A DNA stretch of 21,169 nt from an uncultured Veillonella sp. (GCF_900545205.1 NZ_UQYC01000031.1:1-21169), one strand, 5' to 3'. Positions 13,566 through 21,169 are shown, numbered from the stretch's first letter. Program-made: numbers and translations. Notes: generated from the sequence alone by a model not told the origin.

Positions 13566-15143
13566 ATGCAGTCATTTGATTTGAATAATATATGGGAACA
13601 TATATTGCAAGAGGCGAAAAAGAACATGCAACATTTGCCTGACGCGTTGTACTTGCGCGTCACGTCATCGTTGATTCCCATGTCTCTCGACAGTCATTCG
13701 ATCCATATAGGGGTCATGCAAACATTTGTTAAAAACTTAATCGATCAGCAGCCGCAGATTAGCAAGGCTTTACAGGATGCTATTACTACGGTTATCGGTT
13801 CCCATCGGGATATGGTGTTATTCGATTTCAATCAAGAGAGTGTAGATACTACCTTTGTTGATGAAAGTCTCATCGATGATGCACCTGTAGTGGCTCCACC
13901 GATGCCATTACCGCCTGTGGTAGAGGAAAAAGCTCAACAAGATGAGTTCTATAAACCAATCTATCAAGAGCCTGTCTATATCGACCGCACACCAGCGCCT
14001 ATAAATATTCCAGATGAGCCAATGGTAGCGCCTAGTAAAACAGTTGAAACTACAACACCTACATTACAGTCTGATAATGTACCTGTGGATTTATCCTTAT
14101 CTAACCTAAATCCAGCATACCGTTTTGACAATTACGTAACAGGCAACGCGAACCGCATTCCATTTGGAGCAGCTCAAAATGTAGCTGAATATCCTGGTGG
14201 CGACTATAATCCGCTCTTTATCTACGGTCCTTCAGGCCTCGGTAAAACGCATTTGATGCACGCTATTGGTAACGCCATCAAGGAAAATCATCCACACATG
14301 AAGGTTATGTCCATTACGAGCGAAAACTTTATGAACATTTTCGTCGAAACATTGCAGCGTAACCAAGGTAAATTATTCCGCAACACGTTCCGCAATATCG
14401 ACGTGCTCATGATTGACGATATTCAGTTTCTTGAAAGTCGTGAAAGTACGAAAACCGAGCTATTTAATACGTTCAATGAGTTATTAAATAACAATAAGCA
14501 AATTGTACTTACATCCGATACGATGCCAAACGATATGGAGCAATTCGAAGACCGTCTCCGTTCTCGTTTCCAAGCTGGCTACATTGCAACAATGGAAAAT
14601 CCAGATTTAGAAACGCGCATCGCTATCTTTAGATCCTTACTCGAAAGAGAATATAAGAAAAACCGCGTTATCCGCATCGATAACGACTCCATCAACTACG
14701 TAGCGCTTCAATTCAGCGAAAACGTCCGCGTATTACAAGGTGCTTTCACAAAATTAATCGGTACCGCATCCATCGATCAACGTCTTGAATCTATCGACCT
14801 AGAATACACTAAACAAGCCTTGGCTGGCCTCGTTCACACAGAAGAGGTTAACATGGTGACTATTGAAAGTATTCAGAATTTTGTAAGTTCTTATTTCAAT
14901 ATTAAAAAGCAAGACTTGCTCGGTAAGAAGCGTAAAGCACAGTTCGCGTTCCCACGCCAAGTGGCCATGTATCTATGCCGCGATATGATTAATGAAAGTT
15001 ATCCGCAAATCGCAGCTGCATTCTCTCGTGACCATACGACAATTCTCCATGCGTACGATAAAATTACGAAGGAAATTGAACGAAACGAAGAAACTAAGAA
15101 CATGATTTCTGAAATTAAACAGAAATTAACAACCTGTGGATAA
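13566..15143 (+). CDS. dnaA: Chromosomal replication initiator protein DnaA
   Basis: DnaA binds the boxes on both sides of its own gene, forms an ATP-bound filament and opens the origin. The 525-residue protein is on the long side because of an extended linker. Domain I (about 1-85) begins NNIWEHILQEAKKNM. Domain II (about 95-175) is Pro/Val/Glu-rich and low in complexity. The AAA+ domain III has NRIPFGAAQNVAEYPG, Walker A GPSGLGKT at 221-228 and Walker B VLMIDDIQFLE. Domain IV ends with the box-recognition signature SRDHTTILHAYDKI. The stop codon is part of a DnaA box (15135-15143). Weak SD AAGAGG lies 6 nt before the ATG and next to a DnaA box. Confidence 0.98.
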   Translation: MQSFDLNNIWEHILQEAKKNMQHLPDALYLRVTSSLIPMSLDSHSIHIGVMQTFVKNLIDQQPQISKALQDAITTVIGSHRDMVLFDFNQESVDTTFVDESLIDDAPVVAPPMPLPPVVEEKAQQDEFYKPIYQEPVYIDRTPAPINIPDEPMVAPSKTVETTTPTLQSDNVPVDLSLSNLNPAYRFDNYVTGNANRIPFGAAQNVAEYPGGDYNPLFIYGPSGLGKTHLMHAIGNAIKENHPHMKVMSITSENFMNIFVETLQRNQGKLFRNTFRNIDVLMIDDIQFLESRESTKTELFNTFNELLNNNKQIVLTSDTMPNDMEQFEDRLRSRFQAGYIATMENPDLETRIAIFRSLLEREYKKNRVIRIDNDSINYVALQFSENVRVLQGAFTKLIGTASIDQRLESIDLEYTKQALAGLVHTEEVNMVTIESIQNFVSSYFNIKKQDLLGKKRKAQFAFPRQVAMYLCRDMINESYPQIAAAFSRDHTTILHAYDKITKEIERNEETKNMISEIKQKLTTCG

Positions 15144-15290
15144 CTCTGTGGATATATTGTGTGTAACTTTGTGGATATCCTAAAAACCGCACTTTGCTGT
15201 GAGTATGTGGATAAGTGGTTACAAACTATCAACATAGTTATACACAACCGAGAAATCGCACAGTTAGTAGCGCCAATTCACTTTTACACA
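15135..15290 (+). other. oriC, downstream part: DnaA-box cluster
   Basis: The dnaA-dnaN gap opens with inverted-orientation boxes TGTGGATAA (15135-15143), TGTGGATAT (15147-15155), TGTGTGTAA (15158-15166, one mismatch), TGTGGATAT (15170-15178) and TGTGGATAA (15206-15214). Forward boxes follow: TTATACACA (15238-15246) and TTTTACACA (15282-15290). The switch in orientation toward the DnaA-trio tract matches the layout of the Bacillus unwinding region. Confidence 0.9.
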
Positions 15291-15347
15291 TATGAACAGG
15301 CCCCTACTATTACTACTACTAAAACTAACAAACAATCAAAAAACCAG
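15291..15347 (+). other. Origin unwinding element: GC block, DnaA-trios, A-rich tract
   Basis: After the box at 15282-15290 comes CAGGCCCC, then CTA CTA TTA CTA CTA CTA AAA CTA (15304-15327), followed by an A-rich tract to about 15347. The complementary strand reads 3'-GAT repeats, the DnaA-trio pattern of the basal unwinding system described in Bacillus subtilis. The order (box, GC-rich, trios, A+T) is the expected one. Confidence 0.78.
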
Positions 15348-15416
15348 TAGAAACAGATCTATCGCAGAATATCTATAGAGCATCTACGGTAGCAAACATA
15401 GAATATTACAAACAAG

Positions 15417-15438
15417 AGAAGTAGTTATCAGTACTTCT
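15417..15438. other. Small hairpin upstream of dnaN
   Basis: AGAAGTA (15417-15423) pairs with TACTTCT (15432-15438) across an 8-nt loop in the dnaN leader, about 20 nt before the SD AAAGGAG. There is no T-tail. Its effect, if any, is unknown. The rest of the gap from 15348 shows no gene and no clear promoter. Confidence 0.4.
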
Positions 15439-15469
15439 ACACTATATGGAAATCATAAAGGAGTAACAT

Positions 15470-16582
15470 ATGCATATTACATTCCCAAAAGCAAATCTCC
15501 AAAAAGCAATCAACGTATTGCAAAAGGTATCTCAAAATAAAACAAGTTCCAACTTACCAGGTGCTATCTATATGACAACAAAAAATGGCCAAGTAGAATT
15601 GCAAGGTAACGACTTTGAACTCGGTATTCGTTTAACCATCGACGGCGACATCAAAGAACCTGGCACATTAGTTGTAGGTTCCCGCTATTTCCAAGAGTTA
15701 ATCCGCAAATTACCTGGCGATACAATCGAACTTTACAAACCAGAAGATGGCAATTCTTTAACAATCACATCTGGTTCTTCCGAATTCAACCTCGTAACAT
15801 TGCATCCAGATGATTTCTCCTTGGTAGAACAAATTCACGACCAAGATCATGTAAACATCGATAGCTTTGCTATGAAAGAACTCATCGATTTAACAAACTA
15901 CGCAGCTGCAACAGATGAAGACCGCCCTGTATTTACTGGTGCTCTTCTTGAAATCAAAGAAAATGAAGTAACAATGGTTGCTACTGATACACACCGCATG
16001 GCTGTTAAGAAAATTACCATCGATGAACCAGCAACTACGCCAATGCGCGCTATCATTCCTACAAAAACATTGGCTGAAGTATCTCGTTTATTACCAACAG
16101 ATAATCCAGCCATGATCAACATCATTTGGAACCGTACACAAATCGTATTCAACTTTGAATCTATTTACATCATTTCTCGTTTGATTGAAGGCACATATCC
16201 TGAATATGAAAAGGTAATTCCTTCCCAATTCGATTCTAGTGCTGTTATCGACCGCCGCGAATTCGCTGGTGCCGTTGATCGCGTATCCTTATTGGCTAAA
16301 GATATCAGCTATAACGTAATTCGTTATGATTGGGCTGAAAGCAATGTAACATTATCTACTCAAAATACTGAAATTGGTATGGCTAAAGAAGACGTAGCTG
16401 TTGAATTTAAAGGCACACCTTTCACAATCTCCTTCAACGGTCGCTACATCTCCGACATCTTGCGCCATAGCACAGGCGACAACATCCACTTGTTCTTAAA
16501 ACAAAACGGTCCTGTTGTCATTCGCCAAGACAATAATCCGAACTATACATACGTAGTAACACCAGTTCGCACGAATGCATAA
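15470..16582 (+). CDS. dnaN: DNA polymerase III beta subunit (sliding clamp)
   Basis: DnaN dimerises into the ring that tethers DNA polymerase III and many repair proteins to DNA. The 370-residue protein has the usual length and three clamp repeats. Recognisable segments are KANLQKAINVLQKVSQNKTSSNLPGAIYM at the start, ATDEDRPVFTGALLEI, ATDTHRMAVKKI, LIEGTYPEYEKVIP, the ISFNGRYISDIL stretch, and the C-terminal NPNYTYVVTPVRTNA that forms part of the partner-binding pocket. The SD AAAGGAG lies 5 nt before the ATG. It follows dnaA as in nearly all Firmicutes, with the downstream oriC boxes between them. Confidence 0.97.
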   Translation: MHITFPKANLQKAINVLQKVSQNKTSSNLPGAIYMTTKNGQVELQGNDFELGIRLTIDGDIKEPGTLVVGSRYFQELIRKLPGDTIELYKPEDGNSLTITSGSSEFNLVTLHPDDFSLVEQIHDQDHVNIDSFAMKELIDLTNYAAATDEDRPVFTGALLEIKENEVTMVATDTHRMAVKKITIDEPATTPMRAIIPTKTLAEVSRLLPTDNPAMINIIWNRTQIVFNFESIYIISRLIEGTYPEYEKVIPSQFDSSAVIDRREFAGAVDRVSLLAKDISYNVIRYDWAESNVTLSTQNTEIGMAKEDVAVEFKGTPFTISFNGRYISDILRHSTGDNIHLFLKQNGPVVIRQDNNPNYTYVVTPVRTNA

Positions 16583-16584
16583 AA

Positions 16585-16639
16585 GTAGGGTGTGAGCTAA
16601 CAGAGGAGCGCTAGCGACGATGGGAGCCACACATCACTT
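16585..16639 (-). repeat. Core-hairpin repeat, copy 7 (degenerate, after dnaN)
   Basis: The stem GTGTG-A-GCT (16590-16598) pairs with AGCCACAC (16625-16632) with one bulged base, plus outer AAGT/ACTT. The 26-nt loop reads GAGCGCTAGCGACGATGGGA, which aligns with the reverse-oriented core of copies 4 and 6 (GAGCGACTT to ATGGAGC) with gaps. It starts 2 bp after the dnaN stop. Membership in the family is less certain than for the other copies. Confidence 0.5.
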
Positions 16640-16640
16640 T

Positions 16641-16701
16641 GTTCCGAACGTAAAATTTTCTAGGCTACAAAGTAGCCTAAAGAAAATTCACAGTGAGGAA
16701 C
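16641..16701. other. Long hairpin after dnaN
   Basis: AATTTTCTAGGCTAC (16654-16668) pairs with GTAGCCT and AGAAAATT (16672-16678, 16681-16688) around loop AAA with a 2-nt bulge. GTTCC/GGAAC (16641-16645, 16697-16701) closes the base. An alternative stem ACAGT/ACTGT overlaps the right end. There is no T-run, but it may end or stabilise the dnaN mRNA. Confidence 0.6.
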
Positions 16702-16758
16702 TGTACTCTGGTACTAAATAGTTAATAATATTAAATGTCAAAATCTATTATTCGTTTA

Positions 16759-16787
16759 TTGATAAAAATATTACTATATCGTATATT
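16759..16787 (+). promoter_or_regulatory. Promoter for yaaA-recF-DUF721-remB
   Basis: TTGATA (16759-16764) and TATATT (16782-16787) are separated by 17 bp. The predicted start near 16794 gives a leader of about 95 nt that contains the hairpin at 16814-16848. Confidence 0.55.
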
Positions 16788-16813
16788 TTACTGAATTAAT
16801 ATACATATCTTCG

Positions 16814-16848
16814 TTAGGTAATAATGATTAAAAGTCATCGTTACCTAA
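16814..16848 (+). promoter_or_regulatory. Leader hairpin upstream of yaaA
   Basis: TTAGGTAA (16814-16821) pairs with TTACCTAA (16841-16848), and ATGAT/GTCAT continues the stem inward with wobble pairs around an A-rich loop. It lies in the predicted leader, 40 bp before the yaaA start. It is not followed by T, so a structural or protein-binding role is more likely than termination. Confidence 0.5.
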
Positions 16849-16888
16849 TTCCCATATAGTTATAAATTGTCCACTATAGGAGGACGTT

Positions 16889-17122
16889 ATGAAAGAGCAA
16901 CAGCAGGTACCTATTCATACGGAGTACATTCAAATTGATCAGTTGTTGAAGTTAGAAGGCATCATCGAAACGGGTGGTCAAATTAAATCCTTTATCGAAG
17001 AAGGTATCCTTACTTTGAATGGTCAAGTTGTAACAGAAAAGCGCAAGAAATGCCGCGTTGGCGATGTGATTTCTTGCGAAGGTCTTGATGTAGATCTCGT
17101 AATTACTCAAGAGGAGGCTTAA
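16889..17122 (+). CDS. yaaA: S4-domain RNA-binding protein YaaA (RlbA)
   Basis: This 77-residue protein is essentially one S4 RNA-binding domain: IQIDQLLKLEGIIETGGQIKSFIEEGILTLNGQVVTEKRKKCRVGDVISCEG is the standard S4 fold signature. It is the small protein encoded between dnaN and recF in most Firmicutes; a role in ribosome biogenesis has been proposed, but the substrate is not established. SD AGGAGG lies 5 nt before the ATG. Its 3' end contains the SD for recF (GAGGAGG), and the recF start is only 3 bp beyond its stop, so the two are translationally coupled. Confidence 0.9.
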   Translation: MKEQQQVPIHTEYIQIDQLLKLEGIIETGGQIKSFIEEGILTLNGQVVTEKRKKCRVGDVISCEGLDVDLVITQEEA

Positions 17123-17125
17123 TCG

Positions 17126-18226
17126 GTGAGAATTGACTCACTGCAATTATTCCAGTTTCGTAATTACAAGGATGTAACGATTCAGTTTAATCCGGAGATT
17201 ATCGTTTTGCACGGCACTAATGGGGCTGGTAAGACGAATATCCTCGAATCTATTTATGTGGGGACCATTGGTAAAAGCCATCGGACCAACGATACGTCAG
17301 ATATGCTCATGTTTAATGCTGAGGAAGCAGGCATTGTAGTCAAGTTCGAGAAAAAGGATACGCCACAAAAGGTAAATATTAAGTTATTCCGCCAAGGTCC
17401 TAAGGATATTCGCTTAAATGATACTAAAATATCTCAAAAGGAACTGATTGGTACATTAAATACAGTTATATTCTGTCCTGAAGATTTACAACTCATTAAG
17501 GGGACTCCGTCGGGACGTAGACGGTTCCTCGATATGGAAATTTCTCAGACGAGCGCTACGTACTATCATCAGTTGATGCAGTATAATCGATTATTACAGC
17601 AGCGAAATGCGATCCTTAAAGAATATAGAGGGAAGCAAAATATTCCTCTTGAAGAATGGGATTTGCAATTAGCCGATATGGCGAGCTTTATCGTAAAGAA
17701 ACGGTTAGAGAGCTTGAAGAAAATTAACCTTCTCATCGATTTGATGAACCGTAAATTGACGGGTGGTCTAGAGAATTTAACCATCGGTTATGAACAGCCT
17801 TACATGGACAATGGTTCATTAGAATATACAAAGGAAGGCTTTTACGAGCGCATCAAAGCAGCTTTGCCGCAGGATCGTCATCGGATGACCACCAGCGTAG
17901 GTCCTCACCGCGATGATTTACGATTCTTCTCTGATGCGATGGATTTAAAGAAATTTGGATCCCAAGGGCAGCAACGAACTGCTGTATTGTCCTTAAAGTT
18001 GAGCGAGCTTGAGTTTATCAAGTCCGAGGTTGGGGAATATCCAGTTCTATTATTGGATGATGTATTGAGCGAACTTGATGAGTCGAGACGAGCGAATTTA
18101 TTGCAGTTTATTCATAAACGTATTCAAACATTTATTACTACTACAGACATTCACGATTTTAAAGATTTGAAATCTGTTCAATTTATTTCTTGTGAAGGGG
18201 GAAAGGTTCAGTATGGACAGCCTTGA
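17126..18226 (+). CDS. recF: DNA replication and repair protein RecF
   Basis: RecF is an SMC-like ATPase that, with RecO and RecR, loads RecA at gaps in single-stranded DNA. The 366-residue protein starts at a GTG, 8 nt after SD GAGGAGG that lies inside yaaA. Walker A GTNGAGKT is at 30-37, the ABC-type signature KFGSQGQQRT is near 275, and Walker B PVLLLDDVLSELDESR is near 305. The opening MRIDSLQLFQFRNYKD is typical. Its last 14 bp overlap the next gene, in keeping with an operon. Confidence 0.96.
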   Translation: MRIDSLQLFQFRNYKDVTIQFNPEIIVLHGTNGAGKTNILESIYVGTIGKSHRTNDTSDMLMFNAEEAGIVVKFEKKDTPQKVNIKLFRQGPKDIRLNDTKISQKELIGTLNTVIFCPEDLQLIKGTPSGRRRFLDMEISQTSATYYHQLMQYNRLLQQRNAILKEYRGKQNIPLEEWDLQLADMASFIVKKRLESLKKINLLIDLMNRKLTGGLENLTIGYEQPYMDNGSLEYTKEGFYERIKAALPQDRHRMTTSVGPHRDDLRFFSDAMDLKKFGSQGQQRTAVLSLKLSELEFIKSEVGEYPVLLLDDVLSELDESRRANLLQFIHKRIQTFITTTDIHDFKDLKSVQFISCEGGKVQYGQP

Positions 18227-19115
18227 TCTTTGTTTACCAAAGGCCTTATCAAAACTGAATTTACTGGAACAATATAAATTAAATACCCTCGTTCACAAGT
18301 GGCGTGATGTAGTGGGCGATGTCATTGCAGATCATACGAAAATTGTGTCTATCAAGCCGCCAGACATGGTTATCAGTGCCGATAATTCCATGTGGATGCA
18401 GGAATTACAGATGCAAAAACGACGCATCATCGAATCTATCAATAAGTATTACCATCAAGAGGTAATCAAAGATATTCGCTTTATTATGAAACGTCAGAGC
18501 TATGTGAAAGCTAATACTGATACATCGATTTCATTGCCTGATGAACAGATTATTACAAAACGGATTAATTTCGCAGATATCGTGCTTTCAAAAGAAGACG
18601 TAGAAGCCATCGATAAGTCGTTAGAACAGACGGATAACGAAGAATTACGAGCTGCTTTTAGAAAAGTGCAAATTACGGCTCGAAAGCGGGAAATCTATTT
18701 AGAGCAGCATGGCTATCATCGTTGTGGTCGATGTGGCATGCATATGCAATCTAAACGGGACATCTGTCCGACTTGTGAATATGAGTTACATCGCATTCAC
18801 ATTAAGGAGATTAAGTCTGTCATTCGAAAATATCCGTACTTTAAATACAGCGACTGTCAGCAATTTATACAGTGTACCTTCCCAGACTTTGCAGAAGCGA
18901 TGCGGGAATCCATATACTTTTACTTAGATAAAATTTATAAAGGATCCATTAATCGCCGTCATATGTATATGGTGGCCATGCTCATCACCCATAAGAAACC
19001 TGATGAGCTAACGGATCAACACGTTATCAATTTGTGCAATAAATATCGGTCTAAGTTCCTGGCTGAAGAAGAACAGCGCAAAATTGATGCCCTTAATGGG
19101 ACATTAGAAAAGTAG
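18213..19115 (+). CDS. DUF721 (DciA-like) protein with C-terminal zinc ribbon
   Basis: The first 100 or so residues match the DUF721/DciA pattern: LPKALSKLNLLEQYKLNTLVHKWRDVVGDVIADHTKIVSIKPPDMVISADNSMWMQELQMQKRRIIESIN. DciA proteins load the replicative helicase in bacteria lacking DnaC or DnaI, and DUF721 genes often sit beside recF and gyrB. The protein is about 300 residues, much longer than a minimal DUF721 protein. A linker is followed by a four-cysteine zinc-ribbon motif (C171, C174, C185, C188; CxxC-x10-CxxC) and a Tyr/Lys-rich helical C-terminus that I do not recognise. The longer frame starts at a GTG at 18192, but SD AAAGG sits 6 nt before the ATG at 18213. It overlaps recF by 14 bp. 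Helicase loading here is inference. Confidence 0.8.
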   Translation: MDSLDLCLPKALSKLNLLEQYKLNTLVHKWRDVVGDVIADHTKIVSIKPPDMVISADNSMWMQELQMQKRRIIESINKYYHQEVIKDIRFIMKRQSYVKANTDTSISLPDEQIITKRINFADIVLSKEDVEAIDKSLEQTDNEELRAAFRKVQITARKREIYLEQHGYHRCGRCGMHMQSKRDICPTCEYELHRIHIKEIKSVIRKYPYFKYSDCQQFIQCTFPDFAEAMRESIYFYLDKIYKGSINRRHMYMVAMLITHKKPDELTDQHVINLCNKYRSKFLAEEEQRKIDALNGTLEK

Positions 19116-19128
19116 AGGGGGCATTCCT

Positions 19129-19377
19129 ATGTACGTTCATATTGGGGATACCATTTCCGTGCCTATTGAATCCATCATTACCATGGTGCACGCCAAGGGC
19201 GGAAAGTCCCATAAAAGTCCTATTCATCACTATGAAACGCTAGAGTATATCGCCATGGTACCAGAGGAGCAAATCAAGACCTATGTGGTCACTGATGATT
19301 GCGTTTATGGATCTGGTATTAGCATTAAGACTTTAATGAGACGAATTGATGAGTTTTATAGTATAATAAAGAGATAA
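19129..19377 (+). CDS. remB: DUF370 family protein, RemB/YaaB type
   Basis: This 82-residue protein begins MYVHIGDTISVPIESIITM, the start of the DUF370 (RemA/RemB) family. RemA is a DNA-binding regulator of matrix genes in Bacillus; the RemB (YaaB) paralogue, located before gyrB, is less well understood. The position between recF/DUF721 and gyrB is the usual one for yaaB. An AGAGGGGG SD lies 8-9 nt before the ATG and overlaps the stop codon of the preceding gene. Calling it RemB rather than RemA rests mainly on gene order. Confidence 0.85.
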   Translation: MYVHIGDTISVPIESIITMVHAKGGKSHKSPIHHYETLEYIAMVPEEQIKTYVVTDDCVYGSGISIKTLMRRIDEFYSIIKR

Positions 19378-19385
19378 GATTTATT

Positions 19386-19422
19386 CTGTACATGTGTTGT
19401 ACCAAATTTCAATCCAGTACAG
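19386..19422. promoter_or_regulatory. Inverted repeat upstream of gyrB
   Basis: CTGTAC (19386-19391) and GTACAG (19417-19422) are a perfect 6-bp inverted repeat with 25 bp between them in the 75-bp remB-gyrB gap. It could be an operator or part of a supercoiling-sensitive gyrB control region. No clear promoter hexamer pair was found, so it is listed with low confidence. Confidence 0.3.
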
Positions 19423-19452
19423 TGTGATAGATTGTTAGGAGGAGTTTGTTTC

Positions 19453-21169
19453 ATGCCTGAAGAAAATTATGGCGCTCAGAATATACAGGTTCTTGAGGGT
19501 CTTGACGCGGTACGTAAACGTCCTGGTATGTACATTGGTAGTACGTCCATTCGCGGTTTACATCACCTCGTTTATGAAGTAGTAGATAACTCTGTAGACG
19601 AAGCGCTCGCAGGTTACGCTACACATATCGAAGTATCCATTAATGAAGATAACAGCATCACTGTTGTCGATGATGGTCGTGGTATTCCTACAGGGATGCA
19701 TGAATCCGGTATGTCTGCGGTAGAGTTAGTATTAACGAAATTGCATGCTGGCGGTAAATTCGGCGGTGGCGGCTACAAGGTATCTGGTGGTCTTCACGGC
19801 GTAGGTATTTCCGTAGTAAATGCGTTGAGTGAATGGACTAAGGTTCAAGTAGCTCAAAACGGTATTATTCAAGAGATTACATTCGCTCGTGGTCATAAGA
19901 CTTCCGAGTTACATGAAATCGGCAAGGCAGAAGGTACTGGTACTACAGTTATCTTCAAGCCAGATGCTGAAATCTTTGAAACTACAGTATTCAACTTTGA
20001 TACATTGAAAATTCGTTTACAAGAATTGGCATTCCTTAACAAAGGTCTTCGCATTACATTGAGCGATTTGCGCCAAGAGGAACCTCGTGTTGAAAGCTTC
20101 CACTACGAAGGTGGTTTGAGTTCTTTCATTGCCTTCTTGAACGAAAATAAAGAAGTAGTAAACCCAACTGTTATCGATATTGAAAATACAAAAGACGACG
20201 TAGTAGTAGATGTAGCGTTGCAATATAACGATAGCTACAGCGAAAACTTGTTGTCCTTCGTAAATAATATCAACACTGTTGACGGTGGTACTCACCTTTC
20301 TGGTTTCCGTGCTGCTTTAACTCGTACCCTCAATGATTATGGCCGTAAATCTGGCTTGATCAAGGAAAATGAGTCCAACCTTTCCGGTGAAGACGTACGT
20401 GAAGGTTTGACAGCTGTTGTATCTGTAAAAGTATTGGAACCTCAATTTGAAGGCCAAACAAAAACTAAACTTGGCAATAGCGAAGTAAAAGGTATTACAG
20501 ATGTTATCGTATCTGAAGGTCTTAGAACATTCTTCGAAGAACATCCGCAAGATGCGAAGAAAATCATCGAAAAAGCAACGATGGCAAGCCGTGCTCGTGA
20601 GGCAGCTCGTAAAGCTCGCGACTTAACTCGCCGTAAAAATGCTTTAGAGGTATCTAGCCTTCCTGGTAAATTGGCAGATTGCTCCGAAAAAGATACATCT
20701 ATGACTGAAATTTATCTAGTCGAAGGTGACTCTGCGGGCGGTTCTGCAAAACAAGGTCGCGACCGTCGTTACCAAGCGATTTTGCCTTTACGTGGTAAGA
20801 TCCTTAACGTAGAAAAGGCACGCCTTGATAAGATTTTAGCTAATAACGAAATTCGCTCCATGATTACTGCTTTTGGTACTGGTATTGGGGAAGAATTCGA
20901 TATTACAAAATCCCGTTACAACAAGATTATTATTATGACCGATGCGGACGTTGACGGCGCTCATATCCGTACCTTGTTATTAACATTCTTCTACCGCTAT
21001 ATGAAACCATTGGTAGAGGAAGGTCATATCTACATTGCTCAACCACCTTTGTACCAAATCAAGAAGGGCAAGTCCCACTGGTATGTATACTCTGATGCAG
21101 AGCTTACAGCTAAACTTGATGAAGTAGGCCGCGATGGTATTACAATCCAACGTTACAAAGGTTTAGGTG
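19453..21169 (+). CDS. gyrB: DNA gyrase subunit B (partial, cut by window end)
   Basis: GyrB is the ATPase subunit of gyrase, which introduces negative supercoils. The open frame runs 572 codons to the window edge without a stop. The GHKL ATPase domain shows VVDNSVDEAL, DDGRGIP and GGLHGVGISVVNAL. The transducer domain follows, and the TOPRIM domain has YLVEGDSAGGSAKQGRDR and MTDADVDGAHIRTLLL. The last residues, QRYKGLG, belong to the conserved C-terminal QRYKGLGEM motif, so only about 60-70 residues are missing. SD AGGAGG (19437-19442) lies 10 nt before the ATG. The order remB-gyrB is standard and gyrA would be expected next. Confidence 0.97.
   Translation, partial: MPEENYGAQNIQVLEGLDAVRKRPGMYIGSTSIRGLHHLVYEVVDNSVDEALAGYATHIEVSINEDNSITVVDDGRGIPTGMHESGMSAVELVLTKLHAGGKFGGGGYKVSGGLHGVGISVVNALSEWTKVQVAQNGIIQEITFARGHKTSELHEIGKAEGTGTTVIFKPDAEIFETTVFNFDTLKIRLQELAFLNKGLRITLSDLRQEEPRVESFHYEGGLSSFIAFLNENKEVVNPTVIDIENTKDDVVVDVALQYNDSYSENLLSFVNNINTVDGGTHLSGFRAALTRTLNDYGRKSGLIKENESNLSGEDVREGLTAVVSVKVLEPQFEGQTKTKLGNSEVKGITDVIVSEGLRTFFEEHPQDAKKIIEKATMASRAREAARKARDLTRRKNALEVSSLPGKLADCSEKDTSMTEIYLVEGDSAGGSAKQGRDRRYQAILPLRGKILNVEKARLDKILANNEIRSMITAFGTGIGEEFDITKSRYNKIIIMTDADVDGAHIRTLLLTFFYRYMKPLVEEGHIYIAQPPLYQIKKGKSHWYVYSDAELTAKLDEVGRDGITIQRYKGLG

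Overview
This window is the chromosomal replication origin neighbourhood of a low-GC Firmicutes-type bacterium, most likely Veillonella or a close relative in the Negativicutes. That assignment is inferred from protein character and gene order, not from a database search. Genes diverge from an oriC centred on dnaA. To the left, on the minus strand, run rpmH, rnpA, yidD, yidC, jag/khpB, mnmE, mnmG and rsmG. To the right, on the plus strand, run dnaA, dnaN, yaaA, recF, a DUF721/DciA-like gene, remB and gyrB (cut by the window end). Both arms are therefore transcribed away from the origin, as is usual.

The far left (1-4300) holds a plus-strand methionine/folate cluster: a separate MetH reactivation protein, a MetH lacking that domain, and a MetF-type methylenetetrahydrofolate reductase. 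It is transcribed toward the origin and converges on rsmG. A perfect 16-bp parS partition site sits between the first two genes. Between rsmG and mnmG is an A+T-rich stretch of about 750 bp without recognisable genes. It ends in a 37-codon ORF that has its own promoter, Shine-Dalgarno (SD) sequence and terminator.

oriC is bipartite. A cluster of DnaA boxes, a dnaA promoter and a regular triplet of TTATACACA boxes lie upstream of dnaA. A second cluster lies between dnaA and dnaN and leads into a short GC-rich block and a run of CTA triplets that reads as a DnaA-trio unwinding element. A near-consensus rpmH promoter faces the other way.

The most unusual content is a family of intergenic hairpin repeats. 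At least seven positions carry a short core (CTCCATA, about 8-9 nt, AAGTCG, or its reverse complement) flanked by arms that are complementary to each other but mostly differ in sequence from copy to copy. Four lie between rpmH and dnaA, one of them inside a nested inverted repeat of about 230 bp. Single copies follow metF, mnmE and dnaN. A second small family has GTGAAAG/CTTTCAC ends and occurs between metH and metF, between mnmE and jag, and between yidC and yidD. I do not recognise either family. Several starts were moved from the longest ORF to an internal codon with better SD spacing (metH, metF, rsmG, yidD, rnpA, DUF721).
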